A DNA stretch of 21,373 bases from a virus. Each line of letters starts with the position of its first letter. The first letter of the stretch is position 1. Shown here piece by piece: positions 1 to 6,599 of the stretch. Under the pieces are notes generated by a model that worked only from the letters and a program-made list of their open reading frames with translations, ran no database searches and had not been told where the DNA came from. The stretch is taken from the IMG/VR virus record IMGVR_UViG_3300017917_001017, positions 1 to 21,373 of that record. One strand, 5' to 3'. The translations under genes were made by a program, and so were the position numbers.

Positions 1-659
1 ATTACTGAATCAGATTCAATAGCAACATAATAATTCAAGTCGCCTTTTGTAGCTGAGAATTTAGATATTTTTTTATTATCTACTGATACTTTATAATCAG
101 TAATTACCATTTTTAAATTCTCTACTTTTATATTTACTTTGAACTCTGAAGAAACAGTTCCTAGATCTAGAATAAAGTTATTCGCAGTTGCATTTTTCTT
201 ATCTCCGACAACAACTGACAATTTACCTTTCGCACCAATAATAGCGATATCTGGCGATCTTAATATTCCAGCAGTTTTAATAATCATCTCTAATTGAGAT
301 GCACTAATATTAAAAGATATATCTTCGTTTACTGGCAAACTATCTTTAGATGGAACTGCAAGCATTTCTGGAGCAGCAGCAAAAAATTTAATTTTTTGAT
401 TGCCTTTCTCAATAGTGCAGTATTTTTCTGAAAAATTTACTTCAGGATCTTCAAATAGTGTATATGCTGATAAAAAATCATTTAATTCATATATACCGAA
501 TGAACCATCAATCGGAAGTGTTTCAGCTATCTTGGCAGATGCCATCACATTTTTCTGCGCAGAAATAGTTGATATTCTATTTCCTTGTTTCAAAAGTAAG
601 TTTGAATTGATTCCAGCAAAGTTTTTTAGTACTGCTAGAGTTTCTTTACTTATTTTCAT
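1..659 (-). CDS. 45: Sliding clamp gp45 (3' end cut by window edge)
   Basis: DNA polymerase processivity clamp of the T4 gp45 / PCNA-fold family. In T4 it is a trimeric ring that tethers the replicase and also couples gp55-RNA polymerase to replication for late transcription. The reading frame starts at ATG 659 (MKISKETLAVLKNFAGINSN) and stays open to base 1. The N-terminus matches the T4 pattern MKLSKDT.ALLKNFA.INS, and the last visible residues, NYYVAIESDS, match T4 NYVVALEADS, so only a few codons are missing. A good ribosome site, GGGAGAAAA, lies just before the ATG, inside the 3' end of the overlapping DUF3310 gene (14-base overlap), suggesting translational coupling. No separate promoter is visible next to it. 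Identity is confident from N- and C-terminal similarity recalled from the T4 sequence. Confidence 0.93.
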   Translation of the reverse strand, partial: MKISKETLAVLKNFAGINSNLLLKQGNRISTISAQKNVMASAKIAETLPIDGSFGIYELNDFLSAYTLFEDPEVNFSEKYCTIEKGNQKIKFFAAAPEMLAVPSKDSLPVNEDISFNISASQLEMIIKTAGILRSPDIAIIGAKGKLSVVVGDKKNATANNFILDLGTVSSEFKVNIKVENLKMVITDYKVSVDNKKISKFSATKGDLNYYVAIESDSV

Positions 660-933
660 TTTTTCTCCCATTATTTAAGTTAGCATCATGCACCGATAAT
701 GCAATCAATGCATAGTGTAAGACCTTTAAAAGATCTTTACGATTATGTCCATCTTTTATTCCATACCTTTGACAGTATTTCAAAACATTGCCTAGAGCGA
801 ACCCCATGCCATGCCCACAATCAATGATGAACTCTGTTGATTGAAACTTGTTTTTAGAATAGTGACCTTTATATGTTGAGTCAACATATTCTTTTAATTC
901 TTTAATTAACTTATCTTCATTAAACTTATACAT
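646..933 (-). CDS. DUF3310-family small protein
   Basis: A 95-residue cytoplasmic protein. Residues 45-80 carry the DUF3310 (SaV-like) pattern: a hydrophobic segment, then ALGNVLKYCQRYG, a short charged loop, and DLLKVLHYALIAL. Proteins of this family are widespread in phages and are often labelled nucleotide-kinase-like, but no biochemical role is established to my knowledge. The ATG at 933 lies only 7 bases downstream of a perfect TATAAT, so the mRNA is predicted to be leaderless, and no Shine-Dalgarno is present. The gene is the first of a unit with gp45, whose start it overlaps by 14 bases; this suggests early expression and a role linked to replication or nucleotide supply, which is inference. 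Confidence 0.75.
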   Translation of the reverse strand: MYKFNEDKLIKELKEYVDSTYKGHYSKNKFQSTEFIIDCGHGMGFALGNVLKYCQRYGIKDGHNRKDLLKVLHYALIALSVHDANLNNGRKNENK

Positions 934-940
934 AAAAAAT

Positions 941-969
941 ATTATACTATAATTAATCTTGTAAAGAAA
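941..969 (-). promoter_or_regulatory. Leaderless promoter for DUF3310-gp45 unit
   Basis: On the minus strand, -35 TTTCTT (964-969), an exact 17-base spacer beginning TACAAG, and -10 TATAAT (941-946). The ATG at 933 follows after 7 bases, so a normal start site falls on or next to the start codon. The -35 coincides with the U-rich tail of the preceding hairpin terminator, so one unit ends where the next begins. Same architecture as the promoters at 5788, 10205 and 12703. Confidence 0.72.
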
Positions 970-1005
970 GCAAGGCGACTAAACTAACTAAAAAAGTCGC
1001 CTTGC
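962..1005 (-). terminator. Intrinsic terminator after the CobS-like operon
   Basis: A perfect 11-bp inverted repeat, GCAAGGCGACT at 970-980 paired with AGTCGCCTTGC at 995-1005, with a 14-base loop. Read on the minus strand the stem is followed by the U-rich run TTTCTTT (963-969). It sits 15 bases past the stop codon of the 130-residue gene. It is far more GC-rich than its surroundings. Confidence 0.85.
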
Positions 1006-1019
1006 AACATTAATGTAAA

Positions 1020-1412
1020 TTAAGATACTTGTACTCTTGTATTTACGTTAATTCCATTTGAAGCAAGATCTGAAAAGAACTTCTTATCATCTTCAGAATC
1101 TACTGCTTTTGTTGGCATTGCCGACAAAGTATTTTTCAGATTGCTTAACTGTGCAGACTTAATAACTGTCTCTTTATTCAATCCTTTAGCAGGAAAGAAA
1201 TAAACTCCTGGACGAATTTTATTAGTCTTGAATAACCAATTCGGATAACCAATTCTTGCACTGTCAGCTTTACGATTTTTTAGTAATTGCATGTGTGCAT
1301 AATAACAGTCTTTGCCTGTAATTACACCAGTTTTTGCAAGATTTGGCAGTACAGTTAGCACTGCGTCCACCCATCTTTTTTGGGCTGGACTTGCGGTATC
1401 AAACGTGATCAT
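1020..1412 (-). CDS. Conserved phage protein of unknown function, downstream of CobS-like gene
   Basis: A 130-residue protein (MITFDTASPAQKRWVDAVLT...) that I cannot assign to a named family. The visible composition is a soluble, mildly basic globular protein: an N-terminal helix with the SPAQKRWVDAVL segment, a central stretch with PNWLFKTNKIRPGVYFFP, and a polar C-terminus. No signal peptide, membrane segment, or catalytic motif is seen. The start at ATG 1412 is supported by GGAGAAAA directly upstream. It follows the CobS-like ATPase by only 7 bases and ends just before the hairpin terminator, so it is the last gene of that operon and may be an adaptor or substrate for the ATPase (inference). 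Confidence 0.7.
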   Translation of the reverse strand: MITFDTASPAQKRWVDAVLTVLPNLAKTGVITGKDCYYAHMQLLKNRKADSARIGYPNWLFKTNKIRPGVYFFPAKGLNKETVIKSAQLSNLKNTLSAMPTKAVDSEDDKKFFSDLASNGINVNTRVQVS

Positions 1413-1419
1413 TTTTCTC

Positions 1420-2580
1420 CTATACGTTTACTGTTGTTACATTTTCTGCAGAAGTTTCTGCAGTCACCTTTGCGACAGAAGTATCTTCACCAGAAGACAC
1501 TTTGTCATAAAGATCATTAAATGCTAATCTTGTAGCATCATCAAATCTATTAGTACATAATTCAATAGATTTTTTAATATCTTTGAATACTGAGAATGCT
1601 CTCACTATATGTACTAATCTTCTAGTAGTAATCGTTTCGTCAACACCACCAGAGTCAAATGTTTTACGAATGACATCAGCCCACTTAACTAACGTCTCAG
1701 CAAACTTATCATTCTTACATTTATATGCATTCATTAAATTTTTAACGATTTTAATTTCAATAGATGCAGTTGGATATGCTTGATTAAATGTTACAGCAAA
1801 TCTTTCAAGGAATGCTTCATTCAACACATTAGTACCAATATATCTGCCATCTTCTGAACCCTTACCTTTAGTGTTCGCAGTAGCAAATATGTTAAATCCT
1901 TTTTGTGGAATTATTATTTCATTTTTTAATTTAAAGTAGAATGGCTTACCCTCTAAGATCGGTTGTAAACACAATAAAGTGTTCGCAGCACCAGCATCAA
2001 TCTCATCTAATAAAAGAGGAATACCCAATCTCATCGCAATCACGATCGGTCCTTCAACAATATCAATATTTCCATTTACAAGAGTTTTAGAACCGATCAG
2101 CTGATCTTCGTCAGTCATCGTATTCAAATTAATTCTAATTAATGGAATTTTATGCTTTGCGCAAATTTGTTCAATCGATGTCGATTTACCATTACCTGTC
2201 GGTCCAGAAATAAATGTTGGATAAAACGACTTAGATGTAATGATAGTTTCCAAATCTTTGTAGTTACCAAATGGAACATAATTCTCATCTCTCACAGGAA
2301 TTAAAGATCTAGGATCTAAATTAATTTCTTCAGATTTTAAATTTTTAGCAACTGAAGATATAGTGCTTGTTACAGCATTCGATACACTTTTAAGAGGAAT
2401 TAAATACGCACCTCTTCCAGTTTTTTGTGCTTTCACCCACTTATAAACTTCAGATTTATTATCAAAATCAGCAGTTTTAAAAACTTTAACGATTTGAGCC
2501 CAAGTGAATTTGCCCTCGTCGCTTTTATAAGATTTATGTAGAGACTCTACAAACTTAGTTATATTCACATCATTCATCAT
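1420..2580 (-). CDS. cobS: CobS-like (MoxR-class) AAA+ ATPase
   Basis: A 386-residue AAA+ ATPase. Visible motifs: Walker A GPTGNGKST at residues 126-134, Walker B LLLDEID at 189-195, sensor 1 ATAN around 233-236, and an arginine finger in NEAFLERF (R260). These are typical of the CobS/MoxR branch. T4-like cyanophages and pelagiphages carry such a gene, usually named cobS after the cobaltochelatase subunit. No CobN-type chelatase subunit is present here, so a metal-insertion role is not supported. The N-terminal ~60 residues (FVESLHKSYKS...) form a separate phage-type domain. Its natural partner is the VWA protein at 3163-5316, because MoxR ATPases work with VWA proteins. It has its own promoter, a near copy of the one before the VWA gene, and a purine-rich AAAAGGAAAA ribosome site. 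Tandem ATGs leave the exact start open by one codon. Confidence 0.9.
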   Translation of the reverse strand: MMNDVNITKFVESLHKSYKSDEGKFTWAQIVKVFKTADFDNKSEVYKWVKAQKTGRGAYLIPLKSVSNAVTSTISSVAKNLKSEEINLDPRSLIPVRDENYVPFGNYKDLETIITSKSFYPTFISGPTGNGKSTSIEQICAKHKIPLIRINLNTMTDEDQLIGSKTLVNGNIDIVEGPIVIAMRLGIPLLLDEIDAGAANTLLCLQPILEGKPFYFKLKNEIIIPQKGFNIFATANTKGKGSEDGRYIGTNVLNEAFLERFAVTFNQAYPTASIEIKIVKNLMNAYKCKNDKFAETLVKWADVIRKTFDSGGVDETITTRRLVHIVRAFSVFKDIKKSIELCTNRFDDATRLAFNDLYDKVSSGEDTSVAKVTAETSAENVTTVNV

Positions 2581-2611
2581 ATATTTTCCTTTTTTTAGTT
2601 ATTATTCATAT

Positions 2612-2645
2612 ATTGTAGCATATTTTATCAAAAAAGTATATACTT
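2612..2645 (-). promoter_or_regulatory. Palindrome-type promoter of the CobS-like gene
   Basis: On the minus strand, the perfect palindrome AAGTATATACTT (2634-2645) supplies a -35 element TATACT (2635-2640); after exactly 17 bases comes TACAAT (2612-2617). The start codon is 31 bases further on, with a purine-rich ribosome site between. The -10, the spacer length and the palindrome are all repeated before the CobT-like gene. Confidence 0.7.
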
Positions 2646-2681
2646 ATGGAAAATAAAAAAGATATATATTTCAATGACTTA
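2632..2681 (-). repeat. 50-bp promoter repeat, copy A
   Basis: This 50-base block matches 5348-5397 at 46 of 50 positions by direct alignment, in the same orientation. It runs on the minus strand from TAAGTCA through TGAAATATATA and TTTTTTATTTTCCA to the palindrome AAGTATATACTTTT. It covers the upstream and -35 region of the promoter and includes the stop codon (TAA, 2679-2681) of the small lipoprotein gene. Confidence 0.92.
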
Positions 2682-2852
2682 CAACTTTTTATTCTCATAA
2701 TCTTCCTTATTTTCGTCATTTTTTGATAAAATTCTGCTTATTTTAGCTGGACTTGTAATTGCATCAGTAACAGTTATGTTATATGATCCAATATTAAAAA
2801 TCACAGGACCAAAACAATTTGATAATAATAAAAATAATAACATATATTTCAT
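2679..2852 (-). CDS. Small predicted lipoprotein (57 aa)
   Basis: A short gene of 57 residues, read from ATG 2852 to TAA 2679. The N-terminus is a lipoprotein signal: MKYM, a leucine-rich core, then the lipobox-like LLSNC with the candidate lipidated cysteine at position 13. The mature part (~45 residues) is polar and ends in a charged tail rich in K, D, E and N. The start overlaps the TGA of the upstream 104-residue gene in the classic ATGA arrangement, which supports translation by coupling. Small phage lipoproteins include Rz1-type outer-membrane spanins, but no paired inner-membrane spanin overlaps it and it lacks proline richness, so I do not assign that role. It lies between the CobT-like and CobS-like genes, hinting at an envelope connection for that module (inference). 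Confidence 0.68.
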   Translation of the reverse strand: MKYMLLFLLLSNCFGPVIFNIGSYNITVTDAITSPAKISRILSKNDENKEDYENKKL

Positions 2853-3163
2853 AGATATGATAAACTGTCTTTATGGGACATTAAAACTTCAACACGATCC
2901 ATTACCCATTTATCATAGATTGGTAAGTTTCTCGTATTTTTGCCATCCCAATTTTTAAACGTTTCATCAAAAAAATTCACTTCTAAAGTTAAGTCTTTTG
3001 AAGATTCTATTTCAAATTTATTTTGTGCGTCGATTAAATTTAATTTCCATTTATCAAATATCGAATCTTCAACTAATGATTGATTTTTAATCCAGTATAA
3101 ATGAGAATGTACCAATATTTTGGCTCTCAATTCTCTAATTAAATCTATTAAAATTTGACTCAT
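2849..3163 (-). CDS. Small conserved phage protein between CobT-like and lipoprotein genes
   Basis: A 104-residue soluble protein. It has a helical N-terminus (MSQILIDLIRELRAK), a tyrosine/tryptophan element (LYWIKNQSLVEDSIFDKW, residues 22-39) and a C-terminal LPIYDKWV (80-87). The middle motif faintly resembles the Ia domain at the start of NAD-dependent DNA ligases (a Y, then D..FD pattern), but there is no adenylation lysine motif, so no ligase activity is implied. The start ATG shares a base with the CobT-like stop (TAATG), and its stop overlaps the lipoprotein start (ATGA). The three genes therefore form one translationally coupled unit. Function unknown. Confidence 0.8.
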   Translation of the reverse strand: MSQILIDLIRELRAKILVHSHLYWIKNQSLVEDSIFDKWKLNLIDAQNKFEIESSKDLTLEVNFFDETFKNWDGKNTRNLPIYDKWVMDRVEVLMSHKDSLSYL

Positions 3164-5316
3164 TATGCAACCTTTGCAGCAAATTTATTTAATAAAACTC
3201 TACTTGTTCTATTTGTTTTTAACATTGAAGTGAAAGACTTAGCAATTTGGTGATTAGTTTTTGCTTTACCAGATGCTATTGCTTGTTCAACTGTTATAGT
3301 TTCCATTTTCATTTTAGATAATGGAACGATATAATATTCATCAAAAGAACCAAAATTTTTCAATACAGAACAACCTTGTTCTTTAAAATCTTTTTTAATT
3401 TCTAAAGACATTTCATTAGATTCTTGGTCAGTCATTGGCACACCAGTAACATTATGCATAAATCTAGATATTCCTCTTAGAGAGTTATTACTTACTAGAT
3501 TAAAAGATAATGTTACTAATCCTGGATTAGAATCTTTTAATAAAGATAATAAATTAGTTGTTTGGTTTCCTTGAGCATCACTATAATGACTTGTCATATA
3601 ATATTTTTTATTATTATGAGTTAAAAATAATTTATTAGTTTTCATTGTACATGTCGTAGTGTCGTAAGTAGATGAAGTATAATTAAAAGGTTGAATTGAA
3701 TGTCCTTCGCCATCAGTTAGTGTAATTAGAGTCATTTTTTCAGCTTTAAAAGAATTTCTAAATTTAGGAAGATAGTCAATCATATAATATAAAGATTCAT
3801 TTAATGGTGTACTTGCTAAATTATAATTTGGAACCCATTGATATGGTTTTGCCATTAAAAGAGAAACCATATTATATAATTCTTTTTTATTCATTTTAGA
3901 AGTAAATAATTCAACTAGATTAAACCATCCTAATTCAAATTTTGACCAGTCTGGTGTTGTTCCTAATTGTTCTCTTTTTTTCTCTTTTAATTCTTTAAAT
4001 TTTCTATGTTCTTCTGTATTGTCGGTTCCATTTGTAAATGCTAATACTTGAAATGGAATATTTACTTGATGACAAAACAGTACTAGAATAACTGTTTGTT
4101 TAATTACATCATCAAGACAAGCACTCATAGAACCAGACCAATCTACTAACATTATCATTCCATGTTGTTTGCCTTTTGGCAATACTTCTATAGATTTAAA
4201 TAATTCATCTTTAATTTTATATGCATATAATTTTTTAATATCAATTTGACCTGTTTTATGCGATTTTGTTTTATAATATGCATTTGCTGCTTTTTTCATT
4301 TCAAATTCTTTAACAAGATAATTTACTTCTTTTTTACAATCAGCTAAAAACTTTTTACTAGCAGATTCACCTTGTGATAATTTATCTCTAATATATTGTG
4401 ATGAGTTATATGGATTGTTTGGATCTTTTAATGTAGAAGTAACATAAGAATTTACTTCTTTAATAAAATCTTTATATGAAATAACTGGATTGTATTTTAA
4501 CGACTCAGTAGTGTATGGAATGTTAATGTAATTAGTATTAACATTAGCACGATCACGCAATTTAGAATCTAAAGATTTTTGAGTATTAGGTAACATGTCG
4601 TCTTCATTTTTAGAAGGATCATGTTCAAGTGATGAAGAACCATCACTTTCAATTCCTGATTCAATATCTTCAGTCAATGAAGCAATTAAAGCATCCTGTT
4701 TAGCATCATCACTATCTTCTTCTGAACCATATTGAGCAGTTAATAATTCTATTGCTTTTTGTTTTTTAACTCTTTGAATTTTAGCAAAGGTTATAATCTC
4801 ATTTGCAAGTTTATAAACGTCATCTAAAGTTTTACATCTATCAACAGCATGTACATATTTTAATTCTTCGTTTGTAAATTTTACACCACAGTTATAACCA
4901 GCTTTATAGTATAAATTAATTCTATCAATTAAATTAAGTTTAGATAAATCTTTACCTTTAATTCCAAAAAAATCTTTATCTTGTAATTCTTTGTATGCAG
5001 ATAAAAAGGTTTTTTTCAGTCCAGGATATTCTTTTTGAATACCTTTCTCAATACGAACATCTTCAATCACATTCATATATGAATGAAGAGTAACATCATC
5101 ACCAATTTTTTTAGTATATTTTCCTGAAGTATAAAGAGCATGACCAACCTCGTGACCGATTAACATCTCTTCTACGATCGGAGATAAATCTTTCCATGTT
5201 GGTAATGTTAATGTGCGAGATTCAATATCAAAAGATGCAGTAAATCCAGAACCACGAACGATATTAATATCTTCTTTAGCGAGTAGTTTAGCAATTAAAT
5301 CTTTATAATTCATCAT
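3163..5316 (-). CDS. CobT-like protein: zincin-type HExxH motif plus VWA domain
   Basis: A 717-residue protein with two recognisable parts. N-terminal: HEVGHALYTSG (HExxH at residues 55-59) followed by MNVIEDVRIEKG (E85), the arrangement of a zincin-like metallopeptidase and also of CobT-family proteins. C-terminal: a von Willebrand A domain with an apparently complete metal-binding MIDAS, DWSGS at 392-396, T503 in ASTPLNES and D535 in LTDGEG. An acidic, low-complexity linker (about 198-245, rich in D, E and S) joins them, as in CobT. Phage copies are often called peptidase. Pairing with the CobS-like ATPase 0.6 kb downstream suggests a MoxR-VWA remodelling machine rather than cobalt chelation, as no CobN is seen. 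It has its own promoter with a predicted leader of only about 5 bases and no Shine-Dalgarno. Tandem ATGs (5316, 5313). Confidence 0.88.
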   Translation of the reverse strand: MMNYKDLIAKLLAKEDINIVRGSGFTASFDIESRTLTLPTWKDLSPIVEEMLIGHEVGHALYTSGKYTKKIGDDVTLHSYMNVIEDVRIEKGIQKEYPGLKKTFLSAYKELQDKDFFGIKGKDLSKLNLIDRINLYYKAGYNCGVKFTNEELKYVHAVDRCKTLDDVYKLANEIITFAKIQRVKKQKAIELLTAQYGSEEDSDDAKQDALIASLTEDIESGIESDGSSSLEHDPSKNEDDMLPNTQKSLDSKLRDRANVNTNYINIPYTTESLKYNPVISYKDFIKEVNSYVTSTLKDPNNPYNSSQYIRDKLSQGESASKKFLADCKKEVNYLVKEFEMKKAANAYYKTKSHKTGQIDIKKLYAYKIKDELFKSIEVLPKGKQHGMIMLVDWSGSMSACLDDVIKQTVILVLFCHQVNIPFQVLAFTNGTDNTEEHRKFKELKEKKREQLGTTPDWSKFELGWFNLVELFTSKMNKKELYNMVSLLMAKPYQWVPNYNLASTPLNESLYYMIDYLPKFRNSFKAEKMTLITLTDGEGHSIQPFNYTSSTYDTTTCTMKTNKLFLTHNNKKYYMTSHYSDAQGNQTTNLLSLLKDSNPGLVTLSFNLVSNNSLRGISRFMHNVTGVPMTDQESNEMSLEIKKDFKEQGCSVLKNFGSFDEYYIVPLSKMKMETITVEQAIASGKAKTNHQIAKSFTSMLKTNRTSRVLLNKFAAKVA

Positions 5317-5327
5317 ATATACCGACT

Positions 5328-5361
5328 ATTGTACTATAAAACCCTCTAAAAGTATATACTT
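5328..5361 (-). promoter_or_regulatory. Palindrome-type promoter of the CobT-like gene
   Basis: On the minus strand, palindrome AAGTATATACTT (5350-5361) containing -35 TATACT (5351-5356), a 17-base spacer, and -10 TACAAT (5328-5333). The first ATG is 11 bases past the -10, leaving a leader of only about 4-6 bases. Twin of the promoter at 2612-2645; the spacer sequences differ, so the conservation of palindrome, spacing and -10 is not simply a long copy. Confidence 0.72.
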
Positions 5362-5397
5362 CTGGAAAATAAAAAACGTATATATTTCAGTGACTTA
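5348..5397 (-). repeat. 50-bp promoter repeat, copy B
   Basis: Partner of copy A at 2632-2681: 46 of 50 bases match in the same orientation relative to the gene downstream. It ends at the -35 palindrome. The similarity stops abruptly in the spacer and then only the -10 hexamer agrees. Confidence 0.92.
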
Positions 5398-5428
5398 GTT
5401 TAAATAGTTAAAGTGGTCGTTCTATAAA

Positions 5429-5605
5429 TTAGCTAAAAAATGAATTTTCATTCATTCCAAACCATATTTCTTGACCATTTAAAAAATCATTAATTGTTTC
5501 GAGTGGGATATTTTCTACCGAAGATGCGTCAGCAATTGTACAAAGATACTCAGCTGTATTTGAGTCTATGTCTTTATGTGAAGTATAATTAAAATATAAC
5601 GACAC
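5429..5605 (-). CDS. Small acidic protein with GTG start (58 aa)
   Basis: A 58-residue gene read from GTG 5605 to TAA 5429. The protein (MSLYFNYTSHKDIDSNTAEY...) is acidic, with a central LETINDFLNGQEIWF segment and a C-terminal NENSFFS. It overlaps the end of the upstream small membrane protein by 17 bases. A Shine-Dalgarno GGAG (5615-5618) sits 9 bases before the GTG, which is the main support for the start. There is no signal peptide or membrane segment and no family I recognise. The protein-like composition, ribosome site and the way it fills an otherwise empty 270-base gap make it likely real. Confidence 0.6.
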   Translation of the reverse strand: MSLYFNYTSHKDIDSNTAEYLCTIADASSVENIPLETINDFLNGQEIWFGMNENSFFS

Positions 5606-5780
5606 TGATAATTACTCCAATGATAATACCTGCAAAAAACCATTTTCCACCAGCTACAAATCCAGCCCAAAATGCTTCTCTTTCTTTTTTTGCTTTCGCT
5701 TCGGCAATAAATCTTTGTTTGATTTTATCGTGTTTACTTTCTAAACTTCTTTTTGTATTCATTATATGAGGATAGTCCAT
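5589..5780 (-). CDS. Small membrane protein with C-terminal anchor
   Basis: A 63-residue protein: a charged, largely basic helical N-terminal part (residues 8-36, many K, R and E) followed by one hydrophobic segment at about 38-62 (WAGFVAGG..., ending GIIIGVIISVVIF). This predicts a tail-anchored inner-membrane protein with a cytoplasmic coiled head. The ATG at 5780 is 7 bases from a TATAAT, so the message should be leaderless from that codon. This favours the 5780 start over the internal ATG at 5762, which has no strong ribosome site. It heads the unit that includes the 58-residue gene. Function unknown; small single-span early proteins in phages often modify host membrane functions, but nothing in the sequence fixes this. 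Confidence 0.72.
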   Translation of the reverse strand: MDYPHIMNTKRSLESKHDKIKQRFIAEAKAKKEREAFWAGFVAGGKWFFAGIIIGVIISVVIF

Positions 5781-5787
5781 ATTACAT

Positions 5788-5816
5788 ATTATATATTATT
5801 AAATCTTGGAAGGCAA
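5788..5816 (-). promoter_or_regulatory. Leaderless promoter for small membrane protein
   Basis: On the minus strand, -35 TTGCCT (5811-5816), a 17-base spacer beginning TCCAAG, and -10 TATAAT (5788-5793), with the ATG 7 bases later. The -35 abuts the deformylase stop codon. TTGC-CTT-CCAA is one mismatch from the inverted repeat TTGC-nTT-GCAA seen at the gp55 and uvsY promoters. Confidence 0.75.
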
Positions 5817-6599
5817 CTATTCAGCTTTTATTATTGGTCTTAAACGTCCTTCTCCTGTATAGTTTTTTTCTGTTACCATTTTACGAATTTGTCTATCCAT
5901 TCGTTTTAAAGCCAAATCTAATTTAAGTTTTCCAACTCTTTGAGTGAAATCTATTCCTAACATATGATCGTATTCATGTTGAAAAACTCTTGCTACATAT
6001 CCGTTATATTGTGTTATAACCTCTTCATTTTTAAAAGTTCTATATTTAACTTTAATTGATTCAGGTCTCGTAATTTTTAACCAAAGTCCTGGACGAGAAA
6101 GACATCCTTCTTCCATCATTGAAGTTTCTACTGATGATTCTATAATTTCTGGATTAAATACTGCAAAGTGATGATTTTCTACAACTGTAAGAACAAATAC
6201 TTTAGCATCTACTCCTATTTGATTTGCTGATAAACCAGCACCACCAAGTTCTCTTGAAATTTTAATTAATAAAATTCCTAGTTGTGCTGCTTCTTCAACA
6301 GTCTTCTTTTCAAAATCCCATAATGAACAAGGTTTCTTTAAAAGTGGGTGGTTCCAATGTATCAATCCACCTTTAGTTTGAATGGGAGAAATTACATTTT
6401 TACCATCGCTCGTTTGAATAATATCAACAGGAACTTCTATTGGTTTTTGTTTTTCTGGAGTTGGGGTTGGAGTTGGTGTTTCAATTTTAGTAACTCTTTT
6501 ATCAAAACTTTCTTCAACTATTGGCAATTTTCTTTTTGGTGCAATGGGATTACCATTCTCATCAACTTCATTCCATTGTGCTTCTATGATATCGCTCAT
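5817..6599 (-). CDS. pdf: Peptide deformylase with long N-terminal extension
   Basis: A 260-residue protein whose residues ~80-245 are a peptide deformylase, the metalloenzyme that removes the formyl group from new protein N-termini. All three signature motifs are intact: GAGLSANQ (120-127), EGCLS (164-168; C166 is a metal ligand) and QHEYDH (207-212; H208 and H212 ligands, E209 catalytic). Phage deformylases are usually near the minimal catalytic size. Here about 80 extra N-terminal residues precede the domain, including a TPTPTPTP linker (41-48). Its start overlaps the preceding gene in ATGA fashion, placing it in the gp46 unit. Marine T4-like phages carry pdf, thought to keep host or phage proteins maturing during infection. 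No membrane or signal segment. Confidence 0.95.
   Translation of the reverse strand: MSDIIEAQWNEVDENGNPIAPKRKLPIVEESFDKRVTKIETPTPTPTPEKQKPIEVPVDIIQTSDGKNVISPIQTKGGLIHWNHPLLKKPCSLWDFEKKTVEEAAQLGILLIKISRELGGAGLSANQIGVDAKVFVLTVVENHHFAVFNPEIIESSVETSMMEEGCLSRPGLWLKITRPESIKVKYRTFKNEEVITQYNGYVARVFQHEYDHMLGIDFTQRVGKLKLDLALKRMDRQIRKMVTEKNYTGEGRLRPIIKAE

Noticed and set aside
2646-2726. Plus-strand 26-residue hydrophobic peptide starting at ATG 2646
   Set aside because: It runs antiparallel to the lipoprotein gene and the promoter repeat, has no ribosome site, and would be the only plus-strand gene.
2776-2958. Plus-strand 60-residue frame with a membrane-like lead
   Set aside because: Antisense to the lipoprotein and 104-residue genes, which overlap in ATGA fashion and have better coding features.
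1420-5316. Cobalamin biosynthesis genes
   Set aside because: CobS/CobT names describe similarity only. There is no CobN chelatase subunit or any other corrin pathway gene in the window.
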